From: Halicephalobus mephisto
Lineage: Eukaryota; Nematoda; Chromadorea; Rhabditida; Panagrolaimidae
Reading direction: 5' to 3'
Assembly (NCBI GenBank): GCA_009193035.1
Contig: SWDT01000069.1
Coordinates: forward strand, 62,001-126,000
DNA: 64,000 nucleotides
This document shows, one piece after another, positions 12,525 through 23,701 of the stretch. The notes beneath the pieces are model-generated. The model did no database searches. It was not told where the DNA came from and saw only the letters and a list, made by a program, of their open reading frames with translations. Position 1 is the first letter of the stretch; every line of letters starts with the position of its first letter. Position numbers and translations under genes: made by a program.

Positions 12525-14450
12525 ATGATAAAGTTGTTGTTGCTTTTTTTCCTGGGATTTATTGTTCCTAGCCAATGTTTCAATATACCTGGATTTGTTA
12601 ATGGACTATCAATGCGCGAACATCTAGAGATGATGCTCTATCCAGAAATTGCTGCCGCTGATTGTAGCACTGTAAAAGAATCCTACATTGATGCGAAAGT
12701 TGACAACTTTGATCCGAGCAATACAGATACATGGAAACAGGTAGGGGATTTAAAAAGTGTCCGTTCTATTGTAGATTTCAGAGATACCGTGTAAATGATA
12801 AGTACTTTAATGCCAGTGCCTCAAATCCAATTGTTTTCTTGCACATTAGTGGTGAAGAAACGGCAGTACATCAATGGGTTTGTTGGGATAACTACACGTT
12901 TATGACATTTGCAAAGAAATACAATGCGTTGGTGACTCAGTTGGAGCATCGTTTCTTTGGGTTGAGTTACCCCAAAGTAACTAAAGATGGACTAGGTAAT
13001 ATGTCACTTGAGGCGTTGCAATTTTTATCTGCTCAACAAGCCGTAGCTGATCTCGCTAACTTTGTCCAAAACTTCCAGTACCAGGGGAAACGGATAGATA
13101 ATGCTAGATGGGTGGCTATCGGAGGGTCGTATCCAGGTGCCTTATGTGCGTGGTTTCGAGCTCAGTACCCCAATTTAACAATCGGAGGAGTTTGCAGTTC
13201 TGCTCCTCTCTGGCCTAAAACGGACTTTTACGGTAAAATACTACTAAATAGTACTGTCATTATCACTATATATTTTAAGAATTTGCCGGAGTACTTGAAG
13301 CCACAATAACAGATTGGAATTCTACGTGTGCAGATAATATCCGAGCGGGATTTGCAGAATTAAGACAAATGGTCTACACAGTTGATGGACGAAATCATTT
13401 GAACGCACTCTTTAAGTTGTTTTGTGATTTATTTCAAATTTTTATATAGGAAAACATTTAGTATTACTCCTCCCTTGGATCCTGACAAAAGCACAGACTT
13501 TGATCTTGATGCGACCAACTTCTTTGTGACTGTATTCACCAGTTTCCATCGTGTTATCGAATACACTTTTGATGCGAGAGTAATTTACTTTAGAAAATTA
13601 ATTATTTATTAGAATATTTAGAATAACTTGACCATCCATGGGTTCGGCGTTAATTCTCTTTGCAACATCGCTAATCAACCTTTAAACGACGGAGAAACGG
13701 ATGTGATCAGAATCAAGAATATCTTCTTTTGGGTGATGACAACTGAATATAGAGATTATTCTTATGCCATTAACAACCAATACAGTCATGCGATTGGAGG
13801 ATTTCAAAGGACAATTTTTGATTTCCACAATGGAACTGATCGTGGATTTGCGGCAGGAAGAGGATGGATGTGGATTTCTTGCGGAATGGCCATGGGATGG
13901 CTCCAGACGACAGATAATGGCTACAGTATCTTCAACAGAATAATCCCTCTTAGTTACTATATGAAGCAATGCAGGGATATATTTGGTCCGACCATCGATA
14001 CAACCTACATCACAAACAAAGTCGCTGAAACTGCAGCGCATTTCAAATTCCCATGGAACTACACTGTTACTAACACTGTTTTGCCTAATGGTCAATATGA
14101 CCCATGGCATGCTTTAGGAAGTTATGTCAACAACACAGATAGACATCAAGTGTCAATCTTGATTCCAAGTTGGTTTTCAGGAAAATTGATAATCCGTTGT
14201 TTTTTCAGGAGCAGGACATTGCTCGGATATGTACCCCAAGAGGGATGATGAGCCTCCCGGTTTATCTGCCGCACGAGCACTAATTGAATCTGAAGTTGAT
14301 TATTACATTAGAACAAGTCTTGAAAGCCCATCAAGTACTGCAACTACACCAAATAATAAAAGCGCATCAATATCTCGGAAAGTTATGTCATTTGAGTTAT
14401 TGGTTATTCTTTTCGTTCTTCGATCTATCCTTTCTCTTTTCAACCTCTAA
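12525..14450 (+). CDS. Prolylcarboxypeptidase-like serine protease (peptidase family S28)
   Basis: Six exons (12525-12740, 12782-13232, 13280-13415, 13450-13579, 13622-14168, 14209-14450) give 573 residues. Family S28 enzymes cut after proline near chain ends, usually in lysosomes or outside the cell. The protein starts with a hydrophobic signal peptide (MIKLLLLFFLGFIVPSQC). The S28 block QRYRVNDKYFNA follows, then the nucleophile motif GGSYPG (Ser188), the DPWH aspartate (Asp471) and the GHCSDMYP histidine (His497), so the triad is intact. The last 22 residues are hydrophobic after a serine/threonine-rich stretch, suggesting a GPI anchor or membrane tail rather than simple secretion. The ATG at 12525 places the signal peptide at the very N-terminus. 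The exon 5 to 6 junction, just before the histidine, is the least certain splice. AATAAA lies at 14566-14571. Confidence 0.88.
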
Positions 14451-14939
14451 TATTGTACGTACATCACAGAAACATGACTAAAGATGGAGATATCTTAAAC
14501 TCTCGGCATTGTTGATTCTAAAGAATCTTGATACAATTACAACAACTTTGTAGATATTGCTCATTAATAAATCTTATTTCAAGTGTTATCTGTTTTAATC
14601 AAAATAAGATGTTGTTTAAAGTTTTCAAGACTGATGATTCCTCTGTTTAATACATTCTTGAATATAAATGGATGAAATTGACACTATCATCAACAAAATT
14701 TTTACTCTGAGAAATAACAGTTTCTTTTTAAGAACTTTTGGATGCTGTTTCATCTTAGAGGTGTTTTTTCATATCTGAATGATTATATGATAGATTCGAT
14801 TTTGGTTTTGTGAGACAACGCAGAACTAATTCATTGCATTTTATTAAAAATTTGTCCTTATTATGTATATTAACTATACCGGCCTATTTGTGAAGTTGAG
14901 ATGTATTGATGGTGAATATAAAAATTGGTCCTCTTCATG

Positions 14940-15819
14940 TCAGCACTTTGAATTTTTACCTAGGTATTCACTAGAATCTCCGCACTGACAAGATATTGCT
15001 GCATACAATGTAAAAAAGAGAGAAAATGACTCGCATTGATGTCTATTATTCAAAAAGGAATAATTGGCATATATAGAAAATGAGTAGTCTTTTAGACCTG
15101 ATTGTCGAAAATGATCACTTATATATTTTGCGGTCTGGTTTACTACTTTTGAGCTATGAATGAATGGATCTTGCTTTGAAAATGAATGATTACTTTCCCA
15201 CTCATCTGTAAATTTTTCATATTTTCCAACACTTTTGTGAAAATAAGTGTTAAGATCTAAGGAACATGCCTTCAACTGATGTGTGTTTCGAACTGAGTAT
15301 GGATTTCTCACAATATATAGGACAGGAATGAGTCAAATGAGTCTTTAACTACTTTTTTACAAATTTTTTCTTTCTGATACTGCCAACTATATCGGGATCA
15401 CTTTCTGAAAAACGAACTCCCACTGTTTGTGTTAATTGTTCTTCATTAATAGTGGGTTTAATGAACCCATCGAAGGTAGATTCTTCGTTGATCAAGACCA
15501 ATTTGAAAAAATTTATGCTCATCCTGGGTTCGGTAGAAACAGCTATACAAGACCTGCTAGAGGATATAGTCATCTCTTTCGGATAAATCTTCCTTAAAAG
15601 ATTAATTGACTGTATTTTCGAGAATTAAAAGTAACAATAAAGTAGGAGTTGCATTGTAAGTATCTCTTGCTTAAAATCAGCTTTATTTCCACTGAAATTA
15701 ATGAAATCACTAGTGTTTTTGTTTTCAGACTCTGATTGAACTTGCAGAGTCAAAGTTTGCAAGTAATTCCAAGAACAAACAATAAAAATAAAATTTGAAA
15801 TCACGGCGGTCTTGTCCAA
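14940..15819 (-). CDS. Possible fast-evolving gene or pseudogene, unrecognised
   Basis: Three open stretches on the minus strand (15625-15819, 15349-15573 and 14940-15311) are in succession and look partly coding. The first has a hydrophobic start resembling a signal peptide (NFIFIVCSWNYLQTLTLQV). The second may begin at an ATG (15573) or be joined through an acceptor at about 15592. The third ends in cysteine-containing sequence (CQCGDSSEYLGKNSKC). I could not connect all three in phase with standard splice sites, and no ATG opens the first stretch in its frame. It may be a rapidly diverging secreted protein, a broken gene, or chance. Confidence 0.25.
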
Positions 15820-16280
15820 GTCGAAGGTTCATATATGACAATAATGTGAATTTCGGTTTCTTTGTTGTAAATAAACTTCAGATAATGTGATCTTATTGTT
15901 AAAAATAATAACCGAGAAAATTAATGGAAAAAGCAAGGAAATCGGACAAGAAATACAACAGCGATTTTAGCACTGGAAATGCAGCTGAAACGAAAAGCGC
16001 GCATGGTTGGCGTTTTATTCCTGTCTGCCAGACCTGGCTCGCTCGCTCGTTCCAGTATCCTCACTTTCTATTTCCTCCTGATATCCGCTGATTTTCGCCT
16101 TTATTTCGTGTGTTTTCTCCTTTTTTTGTGTTTAATTCATCGGAAGCACTTCAATTATTATACCTATACTGATTTTTCACAGTAGGATAGCAGTTTAGAT
16201 TTCTTTTTCCCGAAATTACCCCTCATAACCTATTTCTTCCATTTTGGGCACGCGTTCGTTTCTCTCCATATATAAATTCC

Positions 16281-16290
16281 CCATTTCTAG
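16281..16290 (+). promoter_or_regulatory. Candidate spliced-leader acceptor of rps-3
   Basis: ccatttctag ends seven bases before the rps-3 ATG. A splice acceptor with no upstream coding exon and this short leader is the usual arrangement for SL1 trans-splicing in nematodes. The leader would be ggttaac. Confidence 0.55.
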
Positions 16291-16297
16291 GGTTAAC

Positions 16298-17067
16298 ATG
16301 GCTCAGCAAATCAGCAAGAAGCACAAGGCTATTCAAGATGGTATCTTTAAGGCTGAATTGAACAACTTCCTCATGAAGGAGTTGGCCGAAGACGGATATT
16401 CTGGTGTTGAGGTCCGCCGCGCTCCTGCTCGTACTGAATGCATCATCCTTGCTACCCGCACCCAAAACGTGTTGGGAGAACGCGGTCGCCGTATCCGCGA
16501 ACTTACCGCTGTTGTCCAGAAGCGTTTCGGTGGAAGTGTTGGAACTGTTGAGGTAAGTCGGCTTTCCACGTTTTCGTCAGTTGATTGGTTATCTTTCAGC
16601 TTTATGCCGAGAAGGTCGGAAGCCGTGGTCTCTGCGCTGTTGCCCAATGCGAGTCTCTTCGCTACAAGTTGATTGGCGGTCTTGCCGTCCGTCGTGCTTG
16701 CTACGGTGTTCTCCGCTTCATCATGGAATCTGGTGCCCGCGGTTGTGAAGTTATTGTTTCTGGAAAGCTCCGTGGACAGCGTGCCAAGGCCATGAAGTTT
16801 GGTGATGGAATCATGATCCACTCCGGCCAGCCCCGCGCTGAGTACATCCAAGAAGCCGTTCGCCACGTCCAGATGAGACAAGGTGTTCTCGGTATCAAGG
16901 TCCGTATCATGCTTCCCCACGACCCCAAGGGACAACTCGGCCCCAAGAACCCTCTGCCTGATCATATTGTTGTCAAGGATCTTGATGAAGAACCTACTGT
17001 TGTGGCTCCCTACAGTGAGCATCGTAATTACAATGATCAGACACCAGCCATCCCTACGGATTATTAA
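16298..17067 (+). CDS. rps-3: 40S ribosomal protein S3 (uS3)
   Basis: Two exons, 16298-16552 and 16600-17067, give 240 residues, the usual length. The protein sits at the mRNA entry channel of the small subunit and binds rRNA. It shows the KH type 2 domain with the GERG loop ([14 protein letters not shown]), then the conserved C-terminal domain with [18 protein letters not shown] and [15 protein letters not shown]. The ATG begins [10 protein letters not shown], as in animal orthologs. Codon use is strongly biased to C-ending codons (ATC, GTC, CGC, AAG), unlike its neighbours, as expected of a highly expressed gene. The intron of 47 bases falls in phase 0 after GTVE. A long open frame on the opposite strand is a by-product of this bias. 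Confidence 0.98.
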
Positions 17068-17153
17068 TTTTTGTTTCTGATTGTTGTTGATTGAGTTCAT
17101 AAATTGGATAAAATTAAGTTTTAATTAATGCTCTAGACTATACTTTTTATCAG

Positions 17154-17224
17154 CGAGAGAAGACAAAGAGGAAGACTGGCAAGAGTTAAAGAACGCAGCT
17201 GATGAATTGCTTGCCGGGAACTAG
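17154..17224 (+). other. Orphan terminal-exon-like fragment
   Basis: After a splice-acceptor-like tttttatcag, an open stretch reads REDKEEDWQELKNAADELLAG and ends in a stop at 17222-17224. The composition is coding-like and helical, but no upstream exon in the right phase is visible; the only gene before it is rps-3, which has its own stop. It may be a leftover exon or an alternative 3' end. Confidence 0.3.
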
Positions 17225-17388
17225 CCGTTTGTTTGTCGAAAAAATTATTGGATTGAATTTGCTCCCCGAAGAAAGGCGTTATCAGAAACTCTTCAGTTTC
17301 AGCTTCTGTCTAGTTTAATTTCTACTCTTATTGAACTTCTGGTCGTTATTTACAGCAATATTTAGGCCTAGTCGAATAATCGATAGAA

Positions 17389-20124
17389 ATGAAGTTGGAA
17401 CAGAACGATCAAATCGAGGAACCACTTCAATCTGGAAAAAGAACGAAAAAGAGAGGTTTGTGGACTTGGCTGGGTTATAACCGTTGAGTAGACGGGACTT
17501 TAGAGCGGGTTAGAGGTTATCGTGTCGGGATCTGGGTTTGCAGGGGTAATTCAAGATTTAAATTTTGAATTTTGCAACAGAAATTATTTTTAAATATACT
17601 CCTGTAAAACATGAAAATTTTGTTGAATCAATATTGTAGTTGTCAAAATATTAGGAAGTTATTTTTAATGGTTTTGATTTTTTAATTATAGTTTCGACGA
17701 AACCTCCGATTGGATTTTATTCTTTTAAATCTATCAGACTTCGGATATGTCTTCTGTCAATGATGGGCTTATTTGTGTCGACTTCGATGAGGGTGTCCTT
17801 GAATATGGCTGTGGTCTGCATGGTGAATTCTACTGCGTTTGACGGTGACTACAGTAATGACTCTAAATCTACCAACAGCTTCACTGGAAAAGATGAAAAA
17901 TGCCCTAGGATTTCTGCTGAAGAGGAAGAATCCAAAGGATACCATGGGACTTTTCTCTGGAGTCCCTCTGATCAGTCTTATCTTCTGTCTGCTACTTTCT
18001 ACGGTGGATTGGTTTCGGTTTCGTTTGCAGGCTTCTTGGCAGACAGATTTGGTCCGAAAATGATGTTATTCATCGGGATCTTTGATGCTTTTGTTGTGAC
18101 TCTGTTGACTCCTCTATTAGCAAATACCAGTTTCCATGCATTTCTAGTGGCCAGATTCATGATGGGGATAGGAGAAGGTTTAATTTTCCCTTCTATCACA
18201 TCACTAATAGCCAGATGGATCCCGGAAAATGAAAAGTCCACTTCAGCTGCTATCACTACAAGTGGGAATCAAGTAGCCAGCATTTTCGGACTGTGGTTCA
18301 GTTCACTGCTCTGCGGATCAGAGTTGCTAGGAGGATGGCCTTTAATTTTCTACTTTTTCGGTAAGTGCATACTTGGAAATTAAAAACCAGATCTGATTAT
18401 TGAATTTTGGTCCTAATATGGATACTCTCATTTGAGTCTAATGTAGTAATTTGGCTCAAATTTATCGTTTTCTAAGAAATTTACTTTTGAAATGAAAATT
18501 TCGTTTTCTTATAATAGATGTAAAAAAATCGAAAATGGATTCAGGTCTTGTAAAATGTATTAAAAGTAGCAAAACAGTTTTTCTGAAAGAACTAATGTGA
18601 AAAAATCAGATCTGTTCCTTTGAAGCATTGGGTGAGTGAGTGATTTTTGGGCATGCACAGCGCATTGGTTGTTTCGCTGCGAGAGTATCCAATTGGACTT
18701 CATCGTTGGTTTGGATTGCTTATCATATTTCAAATTTTAAAATTCAATAGAAATACATGGTGTAATCTAGAAGATGTACTTTAACTAAGAGATAAGTGAT
18801 CAAGGAAAGGAACCCTCAGAATGAAATTTGACGGATCTTTGTATCCATAAAGATCACCATTTCGTTTTCTGTTTCTTGAAAATAATCTTCATTTCTGTTC
18901 TTTATAGCGTTCTTGGCCCTTATCTGGTGTATTTTCTGGCTCTATTTCGTCACCAATTCACCCAGAGATAACCATCACATATCGAAAGAAGAATTCGTCT
19001 ATCTCCGAGACCAACTTCAATCTCAGTCCATTGTCCACAAAAGTGGTTCAAACAAGTTGTATTCCAATCCTATTCCATGGCTCAAACTCTTCACCTCCAT
19101 TCCTATCATTGTGAATTTCTTGGCCCAGCTGGTCTACATCTTCAGTCTGGGGTTGTTACAGACTTACTTGCCCTTGTTCATGAAACAAGTTTTGAGAGTA
19201 GAATTGAGCAAAAACGGATTTTACGCCATGTTACCGTTCTTGACTCAGTTGGTGACGAAGAATATTTTCGCCATTTTCTCTGACTACCTCAAGAGAAAAG
19301 GCTATGTCTCCAATACGGTAGGGTGCAAAATATTCCAACTTATTGGTGAGTAGAATCCTAAATAAACATCACAAATAAAAAACTGCTTTCAGGAAACGTC
19401 GGTAGTGCTGTTTGCTTCCTCGTTTTGGCCTTCTTCGTGGACTGCACTTCACTTTTACTCACTGTAGTTACTTTACTGATATACGGTGCCTTGTTTTCAG
19501 CAGCGGTTTGTGGATTCTTTACTTCACAACTAAGCATAGCTCCACAGTACACTGGGATATTATTCTCAATATCCAGATTATCGTCCATTGGAGGAGGGGT
19601 TGCTTCTATTAGCATTGTTGGACATATCAATAAACACGTAAGTTTCAAAATTACCGTAACTTCCACTGGAAGTAGTTCTGTAATGCTAGGTAGCGGGTGG
19701 CAGTCAAAGTAATTTGGAATATTTCATACTAACAATAGTACGGAAAATCGTAATAACAATAAGTGAAAAAGAATGATAAAAATTAACATAACCGAAACAC
19801 AATTGTTTTCGGCTACAGTAATGCAACTAGTTGATATTCAGAATTTTTCGTCTCGAGACTGCTCTTTGAATTGCTTTCTCACATCACACAAACCACTTGA
19901 TATATTGAATTTTATTTACTCTGTTTCAGGGCACATTAGAAGAATGGCGGGAAATCTGGCTCCTCGCTGCAGGTGTGAATATGGCCATTGGGATCATCTA
20001 TACTTTATTTTCCTCTGCAGAAATCCAGCCATGGGCAAAACAGCCACAAAATGAAGAAATTTTATCTTCTGAGAAAACTACGTCGACAAATCTGGACGTG
20101 GAATCGAGAGATCTTGACAATTAA
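17389..20124 (+). CDS. SLC17-family organic anion/phosphate transporter, copy C
   Basis: Five exons (17389-17455, 17692-18360, 18908-19345, 19393-19637, 19930-20124) give 537 residues. The short first exon supplies a basic cytosolic start (MKLEQND...KRTKKR), and exon 2 continues into the SLC17 opening with SLNMAVVCMVN, matching copies A and B. A glycosylated loop follows, then MGIGEGLIFPSITSLIARW, the family signature before helix 5, and the C-terminal EEWREIWLLAAGVN motif with SAEIQPWAK. It is clearly more distant from A and B than they are from each other. None of its four intron positions is shared with the single intron of A and B. It lies 321 bases after rps-3 on the same strand, so a shared operon is possible but not shown. 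Confidence 0.88.
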
Positions 20125-21646
20125 CATTATGGTAGATATACGTATTTATTGATGTGAAATGTTGCTTGAAGTACCCTGCAATACACAAATGTATCCGAAG
20201 ACCGATTGTCTCACCAGTCCGTTCCTCTTCTTGTTTGAAATCTGAGATAGTTTGTAGCTTTAAATATCCTAAAGATCTAGGCTAAGAGCTTGCAAACAGA
20301 TCTTCTTGATTTGACCTACGAGACACGAAGGTTTTTGAATCGGCTCACTTTTTGGTTAATTCAATATAAAAACCGACAAATATTTAGTTTTTCCCTGTTA
20401 AACAGAAATAGTTCAACTTTCATAGTAACATAATGAACTTGGTGTTCTATAATTAATAATATTTTTCGTTTAAGCACCTGCCTTCATTTTAATCTTTAAT
20501 TTATTTCGAATTTCATTGTTTATTTATATACTTCATATATTTCATGTATCCATTAACTCTGGACTATTGTTTTTAGTTGAGTTTTCCGTTTAAGATCATT
20601 GACATACTGAGTGATTTCTCCAGAACCAAAAACTAGTGCTTAAAGGTCTGGAGTATAGAGATGTAACTCTTCAGGGATATGTTCAAGTTTTATAATAAGC
20701 ATAATTTTGTGATATAAGGGTCCAGTATACTCTGACCTGGGATGACATTTAAGAACATTTTCTCAGGGGAAATTTGCTTTGTCATTTTTGTTCATGTTCC
20801 TAAACTTGATTAAAAATTCATTCCGCGTTTTGTTTGCATCTGTCTCATATCCAATTCTTTCCTATGATTTTTAAAAAGCTGCAAAAGTCTAGATATACTC
20901 TAAACAGTCTATTAACGTCTTCATGAGCTGATTTATTGAATCGTTATTAGAAATTTTTATTTTTCTGAATAAATTTCTAAAAAGTAATCGATGTAACGAG
21001 AACTTCAGTGATAGTTTTTTCTGTGATTTATTGTGAAGGAAATTTATTAATTTGATATTGAACTAGCAATTAGACAAACTTTTACGAGCCATATAAAAAT
21101 TCTTAAAAATCGTTTGGACGATTTTGATATACATCAAGTGACATAAATGATCAAGAACAATTGTTTCATTGAAAAACTTTATTTATAAAAAACATTTGAA
21201 TCCTTGTTTTCAATATAATTCTTTATTTTCGATGACAAATATCTAGTGATAAATACTGATTTCAATTAATTCAAAAATGAAAAGATCTAAATGACTATCA
21301 AAAAATAAAAAATCAAAATTTTGAATAAAATCAACTTTTATTTGTTTAAAGTTGATCTTTCTGATTTAATAGACATCATTAGGGCGTTTTCAGAACCAAG
21401 TACATACATGGAGGCGAATTTTAAAGTAGTGGGGCTTGATGAACGAGACCAAACTGATCTTAATCGAATCGAAGATGTAAACAACAAAAACCTGAAACGA
21501 TCGTAACGAGATCGTGGGGAACTCTCGTCTATAAAAAGGAAAAAGTTAACAACAATAGTTTTGTACTTTATTCCCTTTTCTAACTAGTTCATTTTACAAT
21601 TTTTAAACTTTTTCAGAGACTAATTTTCTGGTTTTCAAATTAGACC
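20125..21646. other. Intergenic spacer with one orphan coding-like stretch
   Basis: AT-rich, about 1.5 kb. The only coding-looking piece is 21345-21506 on the plus strand (KVDLSDLIDIIRAF... NNKNLKRS), about 50 residues ending in a stop. It has no ATG at its start and no recognisable family. The rest shows nothing I can support. Confidence 0.4.
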
Positions 21647-22851
21647 ATGAGACTTTTATTCTTTAATCTTGTTCTACTTTTCCTCGTCACTTCTGATGGA
21701 GCTTTTAGTCTTGGTGATACCGTCAAAGGTGCTTTGGGCAAAGTAGGACTCTCGGATACCTTGTCTGGTGTTAAGGACCAGCTTAAAAATGGAAAGTTGA
21801 AAATCAACAGTGCTTTGAAGAAGACAAAGGGAAAGTGGATGGAACTGAGTGATGACCTTTTTGATGCTTCTCTTAAGGAATTGAAAATCTCCATCAAAGA
21901 TGACAACGACAAGAAGATGAAGAAGAAGAAATTCAAATTCAACTTGGCTAAAGCCGAAGAGTTGACGAAAAAGTCCAAAAATGCCCTCTTCGGAATCACC
22001 AAATTTAGTTTTATCGACTTGGACGAGTTCAAAATGGTACGGTAATTATTTTTATTTTTACTCTTACTACAGTATCCGTTTAGAAATTCATGATGAAGCC
22101 GGTACCCGTGGATCAAATCCCAGTTGGACATGCCAAGAAAAACGGGAAAAATAGGAGTAAAAGAGCGGCTAGTTCCATGGATTTGAGGAAGTGGGGTGCA
22201 ATTCCGCCAGTTAGAGACCAGAAGAACTGTGGAGGTTGAATTTCCTCCAGAAAATAAAATAATCGACAATTTTCAGGATGTTGGAGCTTCGCTACGGCTT
22301 CGACGATGGAGACTTCTCATTTCAGAAGAACTGGAAGACTTCTCGATCTTTCAGAACAACAGTTCATCAACTGCGACATTCAGAACCATGGATGTTATGG
22401 AGGATGGATGGCCACGGCTTACAAGTACGCCAAGTCCAATGACATCCCTCTGGAATACGCCAATCCGTACAAGGCGGTAGATTCCTCCTGCAGAATCCCC
22501 ACAGGCACGACAATCAGGGTCGCCAACTACAGTCAGCTGAGCCCAAGAGACACAATTTCTATGATGAATGCTTTGGAGGACGGGTACTCCCTTGCCATAG
22601 CCCTGAAGAGTGGAACCTATGACTTTATGTACTACACCGGGGGAATTTTGGATTATCCCTATGACTGTAACGATAACGTTGTCGATCACGCGGTCGTTAT
22701 CGTCGGATACGGAACTTCGAATGGAATTCCATTTTGGATCGTCCGCAATACCTGGGGAACTGGTTGGGGAGAGTCCGGATATGTCAGAATCCGGAAAGGA
22801 ATCAATTACTGTAACATGGAGACGTTCCCTTTCTTTGTTGACACGGCGTAA
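21647..22851 (+). CDS. Papain-family cysteine protease (C1A, cathepsin-like) with unusual lysine-rich propeptide
   Basis: Three exons, 21647-22036, 22084-22234 and 22277-22851, give 371 residues. Papain-like enzymes are made as secreted or lysosomal zymogens. A signal peptide (MRLLFFNLVLLFLVTSDGAFS) is followed by about 80 residues of amphipathic, lysine-rich sequence (KKMKKKKFKF) that takes the place of a normal ERFNIN propeptide helix. The propeptide end FGITKFSFIDLDEFK resembles the I29 inhibitor motif. The mature domain keeps Gln in VRDQKNCGGCWSF with catalytic Cys182, His318 (VVDHAVVIVGYG) and Asn338 (VRNTWGTGWGESGYV), so it should be active. A dibasic stretch before the mature domain (KNRSKR) is a likely processing site. 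AATAAA at 22885-22890. It points tail-to-tail at the glycosyltransferase gene. Confidence 0.92.
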
Positions 22852-23701
22852 AATTACAGTATAGCATTTGAGAATTCCGATAGTAATAAATCTAATTAGA
22901 AATTCGGAAATAATGAATTTTCAAAAGTATTCCAAAATACTGAGAAATTCGAAAATAGTTTCTTTTGATAATTTCTGACCAGCTGTTGATGAAAATTCTT
23001 AAAAATGAAGATAACGGATAACAATTATATGGTTTTTTAGTTGTCAAAATTCAACCTAGACTAGTTTACTGCCAAGAATCAAAAGTATAAAGTACAAATT
23101 TAAACTTGTCATGGAGATTTCTAGCTGAGAAAACAATTTTTGAAGAAATATTTCTCGATTTGATTTTCACTTTTATTGGAAAACTTGAAATTTACAATGA
23201 CTAGTGAATCTTTAACATACTTGTGAAGGTAATTTTTAACAGATGGTGTAGGAAATTTGGGCCAACAGAAATTACGGCAGTTTGGTCAAATCTGAATGTG
23301 AATTCAGACTTGAAAAATAAGCTCATCGGTAATATTTAATCTAAAGTTAATTTCAACAAAATCTGTGAATATTGGTAGAATGGATAAAAAGAAGAAAAAA
23401 TAATCAATGTACGAAAGAACTTGATCAGAGTGGAGATAGAAATCCTTTATCCATGTCATTATATTCCGAAACGATAAAGTTAACAAAGAAGTAGATGCCG
23501 CAAAGTACTTTGACTTTGACACAATACAGATGAACGTCAGCATCGAGAGCAACTATGTAACCTGTCTCAAAATATTCATTATTGGAATGGGATTTCTGGA
23601 TGAACGAACGATTGGCTTCCCCAACATCAGAAGAAGAATATCTTCATTCTACGAAAACTTGTTAACTCTTGATTAATTTTTAATTTTCATTGCAAATGTT
23701 G
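22852..23701. other. Intergenic spacer between convergent genes, with an exon-like remnant
   Basis: The first 550 bases are AT-rich and featureless apart from the poly(A) signal of the protease gene. At 23440-23676 on the plus strand lies an exon-like piece described separately. Confidence 0.45.
23440..23676 (+). pseudogene. Orphan exon-like fragment, unrecognised
   Basis: After an acceptor-like gtggagatag, an uninterrupted frame of 78 residues runs to a stop at 23674-23676. It includes NDKVNKEVDAAKYFDFD and NYVTCLKIFIIGMGF, and the composition looks like protein. No upstream exon or ATG is visible in the preceding 600 bases. I do not recognise a family. It may be the tail of a decayed gene. 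Confidence 0.3.

Larger units (their letters stand above)
14451..16297. other. Intergenic region with a possible fast-evolving minus-strand gene and the rps-3 promoter
   Basis: The first 450 bases are the 3' flank of the protease gene. From 15833 down to 14940, three open stretches follow each other on the minus strand (see separate entry). The last 350 bases before 16298 include pyrimidine-rich sequence and gctcgctcgctcg, typical of the strong promoters in front of ribosomal protein genes. Confidence 0.45.

Noticed and set aside
16333..17100. 255-codon open frame on the minus strand
   Set aside because: It is antisense to rps-3 and crosses its intron; the long frame follows from the strong codon bias of the ribosomal protein gene.
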